A stretch of 64,000 bases of DNA, taken from the NCBI RefSeq assembly GCF_035046485.1, contig NC_085137.1:251261233-251325232 (forward strand). The letters are read 5' to 3'. Below the pieces are notes generated by a model. That model was not told where the DNA came from. It searched no databases and saw only the letters and a program-made list of their open reading frames with translations. Made by a program: the position numbers and the translations under genes. Shown in pieces: positions 32,040 to 42,690 of the stretch (position 1 is its first letter; every line of letters starts with the position of its first letter). The stretch comes from Aedes albopictus (taxonomy: Eukaryota; Arthropoda; Insecta; Diptera; Culicidae).

Positions 32040-33475
32040 GGTCAGAGCTTGATCAAAGACTATTTTGCTGCTGCCCGTTTATCTGGTTATCGAACATTTT
32101 TGATGATTTGATATTTCGCATGCATGGGTTTGGTTCACTTTTTAAACTGGCCACTTCCGGCTAGACATCTGGAAACGGTTCCGGAACACAACCGGTTCAG
32201 ATATGTTACTTAGAGGATTGATTGGTGATTATCGGTGATATACACCTTGTTTAGCGTTAAGCGTTTCGACCTACTATTCTTCGGTCATCATCAGAAGCAT
32301 TCAGCAGGATTCACCCCTTCAACTTCGTCAGTTTACTATATTAGCGATTCAGATATGGTCTGAAACTATTTTCCTGCTTACCGTTAATCTGATTATCGAT
32401 AAAGCCGCTATTTGGTGTGTCGCAAGTCAGGGTTCGGTTCACTTTTTTAATTGGCCACTTCCAGCGGGACACCTGGAACCGGTTCCGGAACACAACCGGT
32501 TCAGATAGTCCTGCTAACCGTTCATCTGGTTATCAAAAACCATGATGCGTTGCATGCATGGGTTTGGTACACTTTTATAGTTGGCCTCTTCCGGCGGGAC
32601 ACTTGGAACAAGTTCCGGAACACAACCGGTTCAGATATGGACTGAAACTATCCTACTGCTTACCGTTCATCTGGTTATCGAAAAGCCGCTCTTTGATGTG
32701 TCGCATGCCTGGGTTTGGTTGACTTTTTTAATTGGCCACTTCCGGCGGGAAACCTGGAACCGATTCCGGAACACAACCGGTTCAGATATGGGCTGAAACT
32801 ATTTTACTGTTTACCGTTCATCAGGTTATCGAAAAATTCGCTGTTTGATGTGTCGCATGCATGGGTTTGGTTCACTTTTTTAGTTGGCCACTTCCGGCAG
32901 GACACCTGGAATCGGTTCTGAAACACTACCGGTTCAAATATAGTCTGAAACTACTTTCCTGCTTACCGTTCATCAGGTCATCGCAAAAGCCGCAATTTGA
33001 TGTGTCGCATGCCTGGGTTTGTTTTTTTATTGGCAACTTCCAGCGGGACACCTGGAACCGGTTCCGGAACACAACCGGTTCAGATATGGTCTGAAACTAT
33101 TCTCCTGCTTACCGTTCATCAGGTTATCGAAAAATCCGCTGTTTGATGTGTCGCATGCATGGGTTTGGTTCACTTTTTTAGTTGGCCACTTCCGGCGGGA
33201 CACCTGGAACCGGTTCTGGAACACTATCGGTTCAAATATAGTCTGAAACTACTTTCCTGCTTTCCATTAAACTGGTTATTGAAAATGCCGCTATTTGACG
33301 TGTCGTATGCATGGGTTATGTTCACTTTTATATTTGGCCACTTCCGGCGGGACACCTGGAACCGGTTCCGAAACACTACCGGTTCAGATATAGTTTGAGA
33401 CCATTTTCCTACTCCCCGTTCATCAGATAATCAAAAATGCAGTGGTTTGATGGGTCGCATGCAAGGGTTTGTTGC
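32040..33475 (-). repeat. Minisatellite array 3, ~151-bp units, inverted
   Basis: Plus-strand marker GCGGGACACCTGGAACCGG and variants at 32464, 32593, 32744, 32896, 33043, 33194 and 33345 give steps of 129, 151, 152, 147, 151 and 151 bp. The units are the reverse complement of arrays 1 and 2. The related short frames on plus are repeat by-products. Confidence 0.8.
32206..32347. mobile_element. 142-bp insertion with a 10-bp target duplication
   Basis: TTCAGATATG occurs at 32196-32205 and again at 32348-32357. The sequence between is foreign to the array unit, which normally reads GGTTCAGATATGGTCTGAAAC. The insert contains CGTTTCGACCTACTATTC and TTCGGTCATCATCAG. A 10-bp duplication fits a short retroposed fragment. 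Confidence 0.6.
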
Positions 33476-33720
33476 ATTTTCATATCTGGCCCCTTCCTAG
33501 GGTACCGGTCCGGAACACCTAAATGGCCATAACTCCGGAACGGCTGGACCGATCTGAACCATTTTCAATAGGAAACAATGGGGCAATATACCGCGTCGAA
33601 TGAACCATAGGTCGTTGAAATCGGTTCATATTTACTATCTAAAAATGAGGTGACCTTTTTGTACACATACACACACACACACACATACATACACACACAC
33701 ACACACATACATACACACTA

Positions 33721-34419
33721 GAGTGGGTCAACGTTGTATGGAGAAACTCTAAATTTGATCGTATCAACCCGGAACAAAGCTTTTTCAATCTATATTAGCG
33801 CCCAAAACAACTGTGCAAAATTTGGGATCGATTGGTTGCGTCCCCGTATTCCGCATTGCGATTGAAATTTGTATGGACATTAGTATGGGAAAACGTACTT
33901 TTTTGCATTTTACTCATAAGTTGTATTCTTTTGTCTAATATTATATAACTAATGACGTTAATGCATAGCCTAGGATATGCCGAAAAACTTTGCCAAAGAC
34001 CGCGAAGTGATCCGACGCTTGTGAAAAAAAGTTATTTGCCTGGTAACTTGGGCCAAAATTTGAGATTTTATTATTGATGTTATTCTTTTACATGTTGAAC
34101 GTTAAGCATCACCGGGCAATCTGTACGTTATAACTTTTTTCACAAGTGTCGGATCACTTTGCAGTCTTCGGCAAAGTTGTTCGGCATATCCTAGGCTATA
34201 CTTCAACGTCATTAGTTAGATTGTTTTAGACGAAAAATTTCAATTTATGAGAAAAATGCAAAAAAGTACGTTTTCCCATACTAAATTCCATACAAATTTC
34301 AATCGCAATGCGGAATACGGGGAAGCAACCAATCGCTCCCAAATTTTGCACAGTTGTTTTGGACGCTAAAAGGAATCGAAAAAGCTTTGTTCCAAAAAAT
34401 CGACTTTGTTGACCCAGTC
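33721..34419. mobile_element. Palindromic MITE, 699 bp, TA target
   Basis: The inverted ends are GAGTGGGTCAACGTTGTATG on the left and GACTGGGTCAACAAAGTCG from the right. Inner arms continue in complement (e.g. TTCCGCATTGCGATTGAAAT at ~33850 and its mirror near 34300). TA lies at 33719-33720 and 34420-34421. It sits inside the CA microsatellite of the inverted element; removing it restores the order seen in the 21966-24304 copy. Confidence 0.7.
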
Positions 34420-34560
34420 TAATACACACAGACATCATCTCAACTCGTCGAGCTGAGTCGATTGGTATATAACACTTGACCCCTCCGGGGGCTCTATCAA
34501 ATTTTCGTTTTTGGAGTGAACATATAGCCTTTCGGTACACCTTGGTGTACGAGAAAGGCA

Positions 34561-34917
34561 AAAATATAATTTAATCGCATCAACACCTTATACAGTTTTT
34601 CAATCTTCAATCTCCTTATACTTCTTAAATTACTGCTCACAATTTGGGTGCGGCTGGTTGAGCCCTCACTCTTCAAATTGCGATTGAAATTTGAATGGAA
34701 AATTTACATTTTCTGCCTTTTTCAAATTTTACATGAGTCGTGTAACCAATGATAATAAAATATAGTCTAAAGTGTGCTGAAATAAACATTGGTGAAGATT
34801 ACAAAGTGATCTGTGATTGTGAATAAAGTTGACCTTCTACATGAGCATCAGCTGATGCTCACTCCGCTGCCGTAGAGGATGAAATGGGGTCATAATGACC
34901 CCAATACACGACTAGGG
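34561..34917. other. Non-coding stretch between elements
   Basis: AT-rich. It contains a diverged copy of the MITE-type words (AATTTAATCGCATCAAC; CAAATTGCGATTGAAATTTG) and a small palindrome, GGGGTCATAATGACCCC, near 34886. Confidence 0.35.
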
Positions 34918-35154
34918 TCGTGGGGCCAGACACTGTGCAGGAGTGTGCATTTTTCTTCTCAGAGTTGCTCAGAATTTCTCCCGTTTTGCTGAAGTGTTGC
35001 CTGATACTATCGCAAAATCAAAACAACATTGCCCGATAACCTGCCTGTCGTGCGATTTTAGGGATGTTTTTCGACAAATTTCGTCGACCATTGGTAAATA
35101 GAGTAACTCTGGATTTCTCAGAGTAACTCTCGCTTGCACAGTGTCTTGCCCCTA
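34918..35154. mobile_element. hAT-like MITE, 237 bp, 8-bp duplication
   Basis: The direct repeat GACTAGGG flanks the element exactly (34910-34917, 35155-35162). The ends are inverted: TCGTGGGGCCAGACACTG on the left, and TAGGGGCAAGACACTG when the right end is read on minus. An 8-bp target duplication is typical of hAT transposons. No coding frame. Confidence 0.6.
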
Positions 35155-35344
35155 GACTAGGGTTAAGGTGGTCAAGCAGTCAACTGAGAGATCTGATATT
35201 TTTCTACTCCGTTTTGCTGTTGAACACAATATCGGAATATGTATCATCAATAAGTTTCTAAAATCGATGATGGCTTTGTTAAAATTGTTGTTTTTCTATG
35301 TAAAGTGTTTTCAGGATTCAGCAACATTTTGGATAACGTCGACG

Positions 35345-35412
35345 AAAAGTTCATGAGTACATATTCGACGAGAAAGGCATTATCACCACTAGGTGGATTA
35401 ATCTGGGTTTTT
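35345..35412. repeat. Isolated end of the 34-bp-TIR element
   Basis: GAGTACATATTCGACGAGAA, AGGCATTATCACCACTAGG and TGGATTAATCTGGG match the right end of 21966-24304 in reverse, including about 20 bp beyond its apparent boundary near 24304-24320. The true element may therefore be slightly longer than drawn. Confidence 0.5.
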
Positions 35413-37087
35413 TATAATGTAATATTCAACTTAGGTCTAACTCTTGCCCCACCTAACTCGAACTGCTTTCGCTAAAATAGTGCAGTATTCGAGATTTTCA
35501 CATCAAACTGAGAACACTCACAATCACAAGAGCACTCGCATCACGAAACATATTTTCTACTCTCGGTGAGTACAACAATAATCAGGAGAATATCCTTTCA
35601 TTCCGTTTGCATAATATTGCGTTACATCCCCATCCACTCAACAGGCTTGTGAATATTTAACCATCACAGATCAGGCGTAATCTCATTACATCAGGCCAAG
35701 CAGCCTGGCACTGAGAGGCTTTTTTCCTGGAGGGTTTCCTTCTATCTACTGACTGACGAGTGTGTTGCTGCTTACAAATGCTGGATGCGTACGTGCGTGT
35801 GTGTTTGTAAAAGCCGTGCATGTTTGTTCTTAGCCTTGGAACGGAAAAGAAAATATCATTTGCGAAAGCTGCATGTTACGCTTTCGGTAGAACTTGGTCG
35901 TCCCCGGCCGCCTGCGTACGTTTCAAAGTCATGTCCAAGTATGACTACACAAGCGGTGGTACTGTTTGTCCACTTTTCAAAAAAAAAATGGAACCTGATC
36001 AAGTCCGAATTGGGGATAATTACACATGAGTCCTTAAAAATCCTAAATATGTCGGTACATATAAGTTTATTTATGTCTCCATACAACTTCTAGAGTGTAT
36101 GTTTGAACCAAAAATGTTATAAAATTATAAACGAGCGCTACGTTTTTTCTTATGTTGATTCTGGACGAAGGTAAATATAACCCTATGGACTAAAATGATA
36201 TGCTCAGATTTTCGAAACGATCAACGACTTCCAGGATAGAGCGTACATTTGTCCGCCACGTCTACGATAAAAAGAAGAAAAATCGTAATTTGGACTGTCA
36301 AGTGAATGGAGCATATTTCGATCACGATCACGATCGTTTTGGAGCATATTTATAGACAAAGTTATCCTGTAGACCTTCGAAATTCCTGACCTTCTATTTT
36401 TGTTTTGTTCTAAAACGACGTTACACAACACACCGTGCAATCAGTAGAAAACAGAAAAATGCAAAAAAATCCCAGGAAGGATAAAAGCACGAATGAAGTA
36501 GAACCTAATTGAAACTCGGAGAAGCAGCATTTCCTTCCGACAACCCGGCAAACAACTTCACCTCAAATTGTGCCGCGTCGTGCATCGACGTCGATGGTAC
36601 GACACGCCAGCTTCTCTGCTGAAGGGAATGCTTCCTGTTGCTGATTCTTTCTCCGGAGTTTTTACCTCCCAGGCCCACCACCAGCCAGCACATTCCGACA
36701 ATGGTCGACCGAGGCCGAGGCCAAGGCGGAAAAAAAGCGTGTAAATATATTTATATCCTCATTTTGGTTGGGCGCTGGCAAACTCGTTAATAAGTAATTT
36801 TGTTATTTGATTTTCTAATTATTATCAGCATGGAATGTGATTTTGGTTGAGTTTACTGCTTGTTGCTGGAGTTGCGGTGGAGCCGCTGTCTTCGAAAGCA
36901 ACTTTTTGGCATCAATGATGTCCCGTTCCAATTCGAGAAAATGACAGAAAGGCTGGATAAGAATTGGGTAACGCGTAATACATACCCGTAATACTTATGA
37001 TGTCATCAGCCTCTTTCCAGCATCTCCTATTCCTCGTGATACCGGCCGAATTGCGAGCAACCCTATGGGAGCCACAGATGTGAAGGC
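35413..37087. other. Low-repeat stretch, no gene supported
   Basis: Base composition is more balanced than in surrounding repeats and no repeat pairing was seen, so this may be unique host sequence. Small frames (e.g. 35785-36093, 36505-36693 minus) have no recognised domain, start context or splice support. 36500-36730 is the most GC-rich part and could be untranslated exon or regulatory sequence. Confidence 0.25.
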
Positions 37088-38610
37088 GTGGGAATTCAAC
37101 ATGACCATGCTGAGGATAACGGGTTCGATTCCCGGTCGCCTATGCTGGATTCGCTATCAAGCGCACTAGTGGGATTGAGTCCCGTGGTCATCGGTGAAGA
37201 CTTCAACGCCTGGACGATTGAGTGGGGTAGCTCGACTAACACGGAAGGCTGGGCTCTACTCGAAGCTATGGCTAGATTGAATGTGGACGTCGTGAACGTA
37301 GGCGACAGAGAAACAAACAGTAGGAACGGTACAACGACCATCATTGATGTGACCTTCTGTGGCCCGGGTTAAACCCCAGCTCGGACTGGAAGATCGATGA
37401 TGGATACACGCACAGTGATCATCTGGCGATTTAATACAGGGTGGAACACGCAGGCAGACGGCAAGACCATCATCAGCGATGGCTGACCTCGCGCTTGGAT
37501 AAGCCGGCGTTTGTGGAGCGATTGCTTATGGAGGATAACAATGACGATCTATCCAGCGATGATCTATTCGGAACCCTAAATGAACGCAAATAGCTATACT
37601 GGTGATGTCCAGAAATCGCAGAACTCCACGCGTCCTGTCTAAGAGCTAGAAGGAGGATGCAACCCTCGCAACGTTGTACGATACAATACCATGGGCCCCC
37701 GCCTCCTATTGCCAAACCGGACAAAGTAAGTTCGCCTCGGTGACGAACGGCGAGGTTATCACAACAGCGAAGTCGCTTAAGTTGAACAAGGCTCCGGGTT
37801 TGGACGGTATTCCGACAGTAGTCATGCAGGCTAGCTCTGACATATTCAGAATGGCTATGCTGATGTGCCTGGACAGAGGCAAATTTCCAAAGTGAGGTGG
37901 TACTTTCGGTAGCCACGTCGATTATGCCTGTAAAAGAGCCTCCACAGCTATTGCGGCACTGTCCCGGATGATGTCCAATAGCTCTGCGATGTACGCCAGT
38001 AAGCGCAAGCTTCTGGCTAGTGTTGCTACGTCCATACTTAGGTATGGCGGCCCGGCGTGGGGCACCGCGCTAAGTACTAAATGCTACCGACGGAAGCTGG
38101 AAAGTACTTACAGGCTTATGTGCCTGAGGGTTGCGAGCGCATACCGTACCGTTTCACACGACGCTCTCTGCGTCATTACTGGTATGGTGCCTATCAGCAT
38201 TCTTATCAGTGAGGACATGGAGTGCAAATAGAGAAATTTCTATCCAAAATGCGGTGGCTAGATTTTGCTGTGTGCATACCTTAATAGGCGCCATGGGGAA
38301 GTTACATTCCACCTGACACAGGTCCTTACAGGTCATGGTTGCTTCCGACAGTATCTACACCGTTTCGGGCATGCGGATTCTTCCGAATGCCCAGTTTAGA
38401 GGAAACGGCGGAACACGTTTTGTTCGTGTGCCCGCGTTTTCGCACAATGCGTGACCGCATGCTTGCCACATGCGGGGAGGACACAAACCCGGACAACTTG
38501 GTCCTGAGGATGTGTAGGGATGAGTTTGGCTGGAACGCCGTTTCAACGGCTATCACCCATATCGTCTGGGAGCTACAAAGGAGGTGGCGCGTGGACTCGG
38601 AGAATGGCTA
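37088..38610 (+). pseudogene. R1-clade non-LTR retrotransposon, broken ORF2
   Basis: Pieces of the second open frame of an R1-like LINE appear in order. Endonuclease is at 37088-37372 (VVIGEDFNAWTIEWGSS; RNGTTTIIDVTF), with a further endonuclease motif SDHLAI near 37415. The start of the reverse transcriptase is near 37770-37895 (LKLNKAPGLDGIPTVVMQAS; DRGKFPK). The region downstream of the catalytic core is at 37968-38231 (KRKLLASVATSILRYGGPAW). The C-terminal zinc-knuckle-like part is at 38339-38611 (ETAEHVLFVCPRFRTMRDRM; CRDEFGWNAVSTAI). The catalytic reverse-transcriptase block is missing between ~37895 and ~37915. Many frame breaks; inactive. Members of this clade insert DNA copies by target-primed reverse transcription. 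Confidence 0.7.
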
Positions 38611-39340
38611 GTTCCGATGCAGTACAAGAGGTGATTCAGGGGTTCGGAGTCGGCTTCGTAGGTCATACCGGTGCCCTGCGATCGAGATCGACCCTTAGAC
38701 CGTTCGCAATGCTGTTTTATTTTGTATGGCAAGTTTTAAAAATTTTAAAACTCGCCATACAAAATAAAACAGCATTGCGAACGGCCTTACAGTGATAAAG
38801 TGGCCGCGGAGAGGAAGTCCCGGTAGCGGTGCTGTCGTGGCGTCGGTCTACTGGGTTGGATCCGAGCCCGCGGTTGGAAAGGGGTCCCCGGCAAGGGTCG
38901 GGGCAGGTGGAGACCCTGCTGTCAGCAACCTTCTGGTGCAGCTGATAGGGCCTGAAGGGTAGTGATACCCTTGCCTTCAGCAGGTCAGATCGGGTTGCAC
39001 GTGGGCATCAGTTCTTGATGTCTGCAAAGCAGTTGGGCGTGGGCGGGGTTGACCTTGCCCGCCTTCCGAGAACAAAGGGAGTGGCGAGGACCACTCGGGA
39101 AACTGGCTAAGCGCCAGCATGTTACCGTGATGGACTCTCCAGAGCGAGTCATCGATGATCGTTGCTGCTAGGCTACGCAGCTAACCTTGAGGGTGCGATG
39201 TGCACTAGCCCCTCTCTGAAGCAATACCTTCTTGGTGGTTCCGGAGAGACGTAGGGTTTGGCGACCATAGGAATGGTTTAGTGGGTACGAGGAGAGAGTA
39301 GTCCTGGCTTTTACTTTTGTTGTAGAAGACGGCCTCAGAC
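38611..39340 (+). repeat. R1-like element 3' untranslated tail
   Basis: The sequence matches 52780-53270 in order: CGGAGAGGAAGTCCCGGTAG, GTTGGAAAGGGGTCCCCGG, AGTTCTTGATGTCTG, GAGTCATCGATGATCGTTG and GAAGCAATACCTTCTTGGTG. It lies directly behind the C-terminal coding fragment in both copies, as expected for the 3' tail of the LINE. Confidence 0.65.
38698..38786. mobile_element. 89-bp near-perfect palindrome, TTA target
   Basis: GACCGTTCGCAATGCTGTTT and TATTTTGTATGGC are mirrored to GGCCGTTCGCAATG read from the right. TTA lies at 38695-38697 and 38787-38789. The paralogous tail at 52841-52860 reads straight through (CGACCCTTACAG) with one TTA. A TTA target and a GGCC start suggest a PIF/Harbinger-type MITE. 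Confidence 0.7.
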
Positions 39341-39399
39341 CTACACTACCCTAACCTTCTGTTAGGGTGTCTGTTGAGCAGATTATCCACCTATGGTTT

Positions 39400-40035
39400 A
39401 GAAGGATAAAAAGAGGTGGAAAAGACAAAGATTGGTGCTATTGCGCAAACCCGGGAAGCCACCTGACGACCCGTCGGCATATAGATCTGCCTTCTGAACA
39501 CCGCCGAGAAACTGTTGGAACGAATCATTCTGTCGAGGCTGGTGCTCTATACCGAAAAAAGAAGCGATCGGAATCCGCTATGGCGCGATCGTTACGCTGG
39601 ACGTAAAGAATGTGTTAAACAGCGTCAGCTGGGCCGCCATCCAGTGCGCCATACACCACCTGGAAGTCCCGGTTAGTCTATGCTAGATACTGGAGAGCTA
39701 CTTCCAGAAGAGGGTGCTAATCCATAACAGCGAAGAGGGTGAGAGGAGCTACAACATCACCGCGGAGGTACCTCAGGACTCCATCCTGAGCCCGGTATTA
39801 TGAAACGCGGTGAGAAGCTGGTCGGCTTTGCTGATTATATTACCCTCGTGGTATACGACGAGTCGATAGAGGAAGTGAAAGTGACACCAACGCATGCAAT
39901 TGGCATAATGGAGGGCTGGATGACAAGATGAGGTCGAGACGGTTGGCCGTCACATACCACAAAACGGAGGTGGTGGTGGTGAACAACTGCAAGTCTGAAC
40001 GACAGGCAGTGGTCACCACAGGCGGTGAACGATCA
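39400..40035 (+). pseudogene. R1-like reverse transcriptase core fragment
   Basis: In broken frames this stretch encodes the block absent from the 37088-38610 copy. Fragments run from RWKRQRLVLL-type residues through TAEKLLERIILSRLVLYTEK and LDVKNVLNSVSWAAIQCAI to PQDSILSPV and VGFADYITLVVYDESIEE. FADY stands where FADD is expected, with a substituted second aspartate. It starts just past the 3' tail of the previous copy, which suggests a second, truncated copy. Inactive. Confidence 0.6.
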
Positions 40036-41085
40036 ACTCTAAGCGCTCACTGAAGCAATTTAAGGTTATAACACTAGTTTACAGCATTTTTGAACTCGGT
40101 AAGCTGATGATCATTTTTGGTGTAGAATCATGCCCTGAGTTCGAAAACGTGAAGGAAAAAAATTCCAGTGGAGCGGAAATTTTTTCGACTTTCCATACAA
40201 GGTTGATGATCTGAAATCGATTTTTGTTCTATTTTTAAGCAAAGTCACTCACTTCAAACATCTCATTCTCCGTAATCAATGCTCCGATTGAGCTGAAATT
40301 TTTACTGTAACTCGCCTACATATGATATATCAAATAAACGTCGAGAAAGAATTTTTAAGTTGTTTTTTTCTTATTGAAAAAAATACATTTCTTCAAAAAA
40401 TTTTAAGAATTTTGCTAAAATTTAAGAAGATCGTCCCTAAAACCCGCCAATATCTTGAATTTCATCAATATGATGCAAAACCTGTTTTCAGATGATCGAA
40501 TGGTATTGTATTCAGCTTTTAATTTATGGAAAAAGACTTAAAATTGGTTGAACAAAACGCAATATATTTGAATTTTAGTAAATTACATATTTTGAAAAGT
40601 TACAAAACTCGATTTTGAGCTAAAACTCAAAAACTGTTCTACTTTAAATTTTTTGAAGGTCGGTTTCGAAATCAGCACTAAATTGTGCTTCAAAAATTTT
40701 GGTCGTTGACAGAAGTTCACGACTTTCGTTTTATTTTGTAAACTTGTGTAATCGACGATAAGCTGAAATTTCGAAACCACGTGGAATATGCCTACAAAAG
40801 GGGAAGCGTGGCGATAAAGACATTGTCAAAGATAATGTCAAGTAGATCGGCAACAGTCTCGAATAAGCGTAAGCTGCGTAAAATAATTTCAATGATATTT
40901 TTCCATGAAAGTACAATAAATAACCTTTGTTTTGAGGGCTTCACCTTTTATGTTTGTTATTCCATCCCTAAGATATACGTGATTTTGTCATTCCGGATTC
41001 TAAATGAACATATCTTTATTTATCAATTAAACCATGACAAAGATCAAAGGTAACGACTTACATTGACGATATATAGAATTTTAGT
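40036..41085. other. AT-rich non-coding stretch
   Basis: 40070-40740 is rich in ATTTTTCGA-type words and looks like old transposon sequence. No frame longer than 90 codons and no recognised domain. Confidence 0.3.
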
Positions 41086-41737
41086 ATATCGGCACCAACA
41101 TTTCAAAAGGGCGTAACTGCTTTTGCAACCAATGCCTTCTCACAGAGCTGTGGGTCGTATTTCATTCATCTCGCGCAATTCACATCCATTAATCGAAAGA
41201 GGAGGATTTTATCTTTCTATTTGTGCTAGTGGATTGCTCGAGAGGGATGGGATACGCTCCACAGCTTTGTGAGAAGGCATTGGTTGTAAATGCAGTTACG
41301 CCCAGGGATGGGAACACTCACTTTCAAAGAACTACACTCACTTGCTATTTTTTCGGCTCAGAAGCGTGCAATCAAGAAATGATGTGTAGACGACTTTTGC
41401 ATTGTGGTTTTGTCTGAAGCTTTGCCGAATAGAGTAGGGGTCGCACACGCATACCAAAGCCGTGACAGAGTTGTAAAAGCGACTCTCCACGAGGTGAGTG
41501 TAATTTACATTCACCTCATGGAGAGTTGCCTTCGCAGCTCCCTCACGACTTCGGTATGCGTGTGCGACCCCTACTCTATTCGGCAAAGTTTTAGACAAAA
41601 CCACAATGCAAAAGTCTTCCATACATCGTTTCTTGAATGCACGCTTCTGGGCTAAGAAAATAGCAAGTGAGTGTAACTCTTTGCAAGTGAGTGTTCCCAT
41701 CCTTGGTTACGCCCTTTTGAAATGTTGGTGCCGATAT
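41086..41737. mobile_element. Palindromic MITE split by a hAT-like palindrome
   Basis: The arms read ATATCGGCACCAACATTTCA, AAAGGGCGTAACTGC, then AACCAATGCCTTCTCACAGA, and are mirrored on the right. The right arm (from ~41262 to 41302, then 41714-41737) is cut by the 403-bp element at 41303-41705. Without it the palindrome would be about 240 bp with an arm of ~80 bp. No coding capacity. Confidence 0.7.
41303..41705. mobile_element. hAT-like palindromic MITE, 403 bp, 8-bp duplication
   Basis: The ends are CAGGGATGGGAACACTCAC on the left and CAAGGATGGGAACACTCAC read from the right. GTTACGCC is duplicated at 41295-41302 and 41706-41713. The left arm of the host palindrome supplies the empty site (GGGCGTAACTGC near 41108), confirming the duplication. 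The arms are mirrored almost to the centre. The 8-bp target and CARGGATGGG ends are typical of the hAT superfamily. The frames on both strands are by-products of the palindrome. Confidence 0.75.
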
Positions 41738-42479
41738 GTTTTGACCGGCGGGTAACATTTGCAGTAACGTATTAATTTGTGGACTGCGGGAATTTAGGGC
41801 AATAAGTGTGAAGTTGGCGCTAGCTCGCAACGGTCAATTTGTTTTTCGCACCAGGGCGGTGACGCACATAAGCATAGAGATACACCGAAATCGACGCGCC
41901 CAGCCTCTGCAGGTCATCTTTCAGCCGCCACTATATCGTCCGTCTCGGACCGAAGCCCGATCAATTCCAACCCGTGAACATCTCTTCAGGCCGAAGCCAT
42001 CACAATCTCGGCCATTCGTTCAGCGCTCCCCGAGCAGGAGAAAATAGCTGAAGAATAACTAACTTAGGTATGGAAAACCGAATACCTACAACCTGAATGA
42101 GGTATTAAGTAGCCCTGCATAAGAGGTAAAATACCTAAAATAATAACTGATGTGTATTGTGTGGTACGCTTGTGCGTTAGTACCCTCTTCCAGGGTATTT
42201 TTCCTATTTCCCTACCTGTCCCTATCCCCATCCAAATCCTTTCCCCTTCCTTTTCCCTCAGGTAGATGATGAAATAGGCTGTTATTTTGGCGATGGCACA
42301 AATGTCCCAAATGGAGGATAACGTGCCTCTGGAGCCGGCCTTCTGATACCTGATACCTGTGCATACCGCGTGAATAATGACATCAGGTATGGCAATACCT
42401 AAATAATAATAGGTGATTTTTCCATACAAATAGCAGTTTTTCCATAATTGAAGACACGTGTCTTCCCAGGTTCGGTATT
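41738..42479. repeat. Dispersed repeat stretch, class unknown
   Basis: 41738-42060 shows no recognised gene, only an unassigned 79-codon frame. 42066-42430 begins and ends with variants of AGGTATGG...ATACCT and contains CCTCTTCCAGGGTATTTTTC, then C-rich words, then CTCTGGAGCCGGCCTTCTG. It resembles a common Aedes interspersed repeat by memory only; ends and class are not determined. Confidence 0.35.
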
Positions 42480-42690
42480 TTTACGGAGTACATATTGCTA
42501 TTAATTAGGATCTTGCACACCGAAAGCTCCCCCTCCGTCCATTCGCCCTGAGACCCGGATCCAGAAGAAGCCATGAGAGAACACCCCAGTCGGCTTAGAC
42601 CAACAGCCTGGGGATTTGGGGCCGGTTTCCCTCTGAAACCGAGCCGATTGGTTCGGGGCCAAAAGTAAGAGTCTTATACCAGGTTTTGCT
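42480..42690 (-). repeat. Dispersed repeat shared with 49585-49745
   Basis: On the minus strand it contains TCAGAGGGAAACCGGCC, CCCCAGGCTGTTGGTCTAAG, TGGGGTGTTCTC, GGCTTCTTCTGGATCCGGG and GGAGGGGGAGCTTTCG. The same order occurs on plus at 49585-49745. Confidence 0.6.

Larger units (their letters stand above)
31850..34560 (-). mobile_element. Inverted copy of the minisatellite element
   Basis: Read on the minus strand from 34560, the order repeats that of 21966-24304. It has GTACACCAAGGTGTACCGAA-like and ATGTTCACTCCAAAAACGA blocks, AGCTCGACGAGTTGAGATGA, a microsatellite (33664-33720 on plus as CA), and CCGTTCCGGAGTTATGGCC. Then come array 3 and the tail AAGCGATCTTGCAAATCACA near 31915. It is interrupted by a 142-bp insertion (32206-32347) and a 699-bp MITE (33721-34419). 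The ends are not sharply defined. Confidence 0.55.

Noticed and set aside
32451..33398. Series of ~75-codon frames in array 3
   Set aside because: All are translations of the 151-bp repeat unit in shifting frames.
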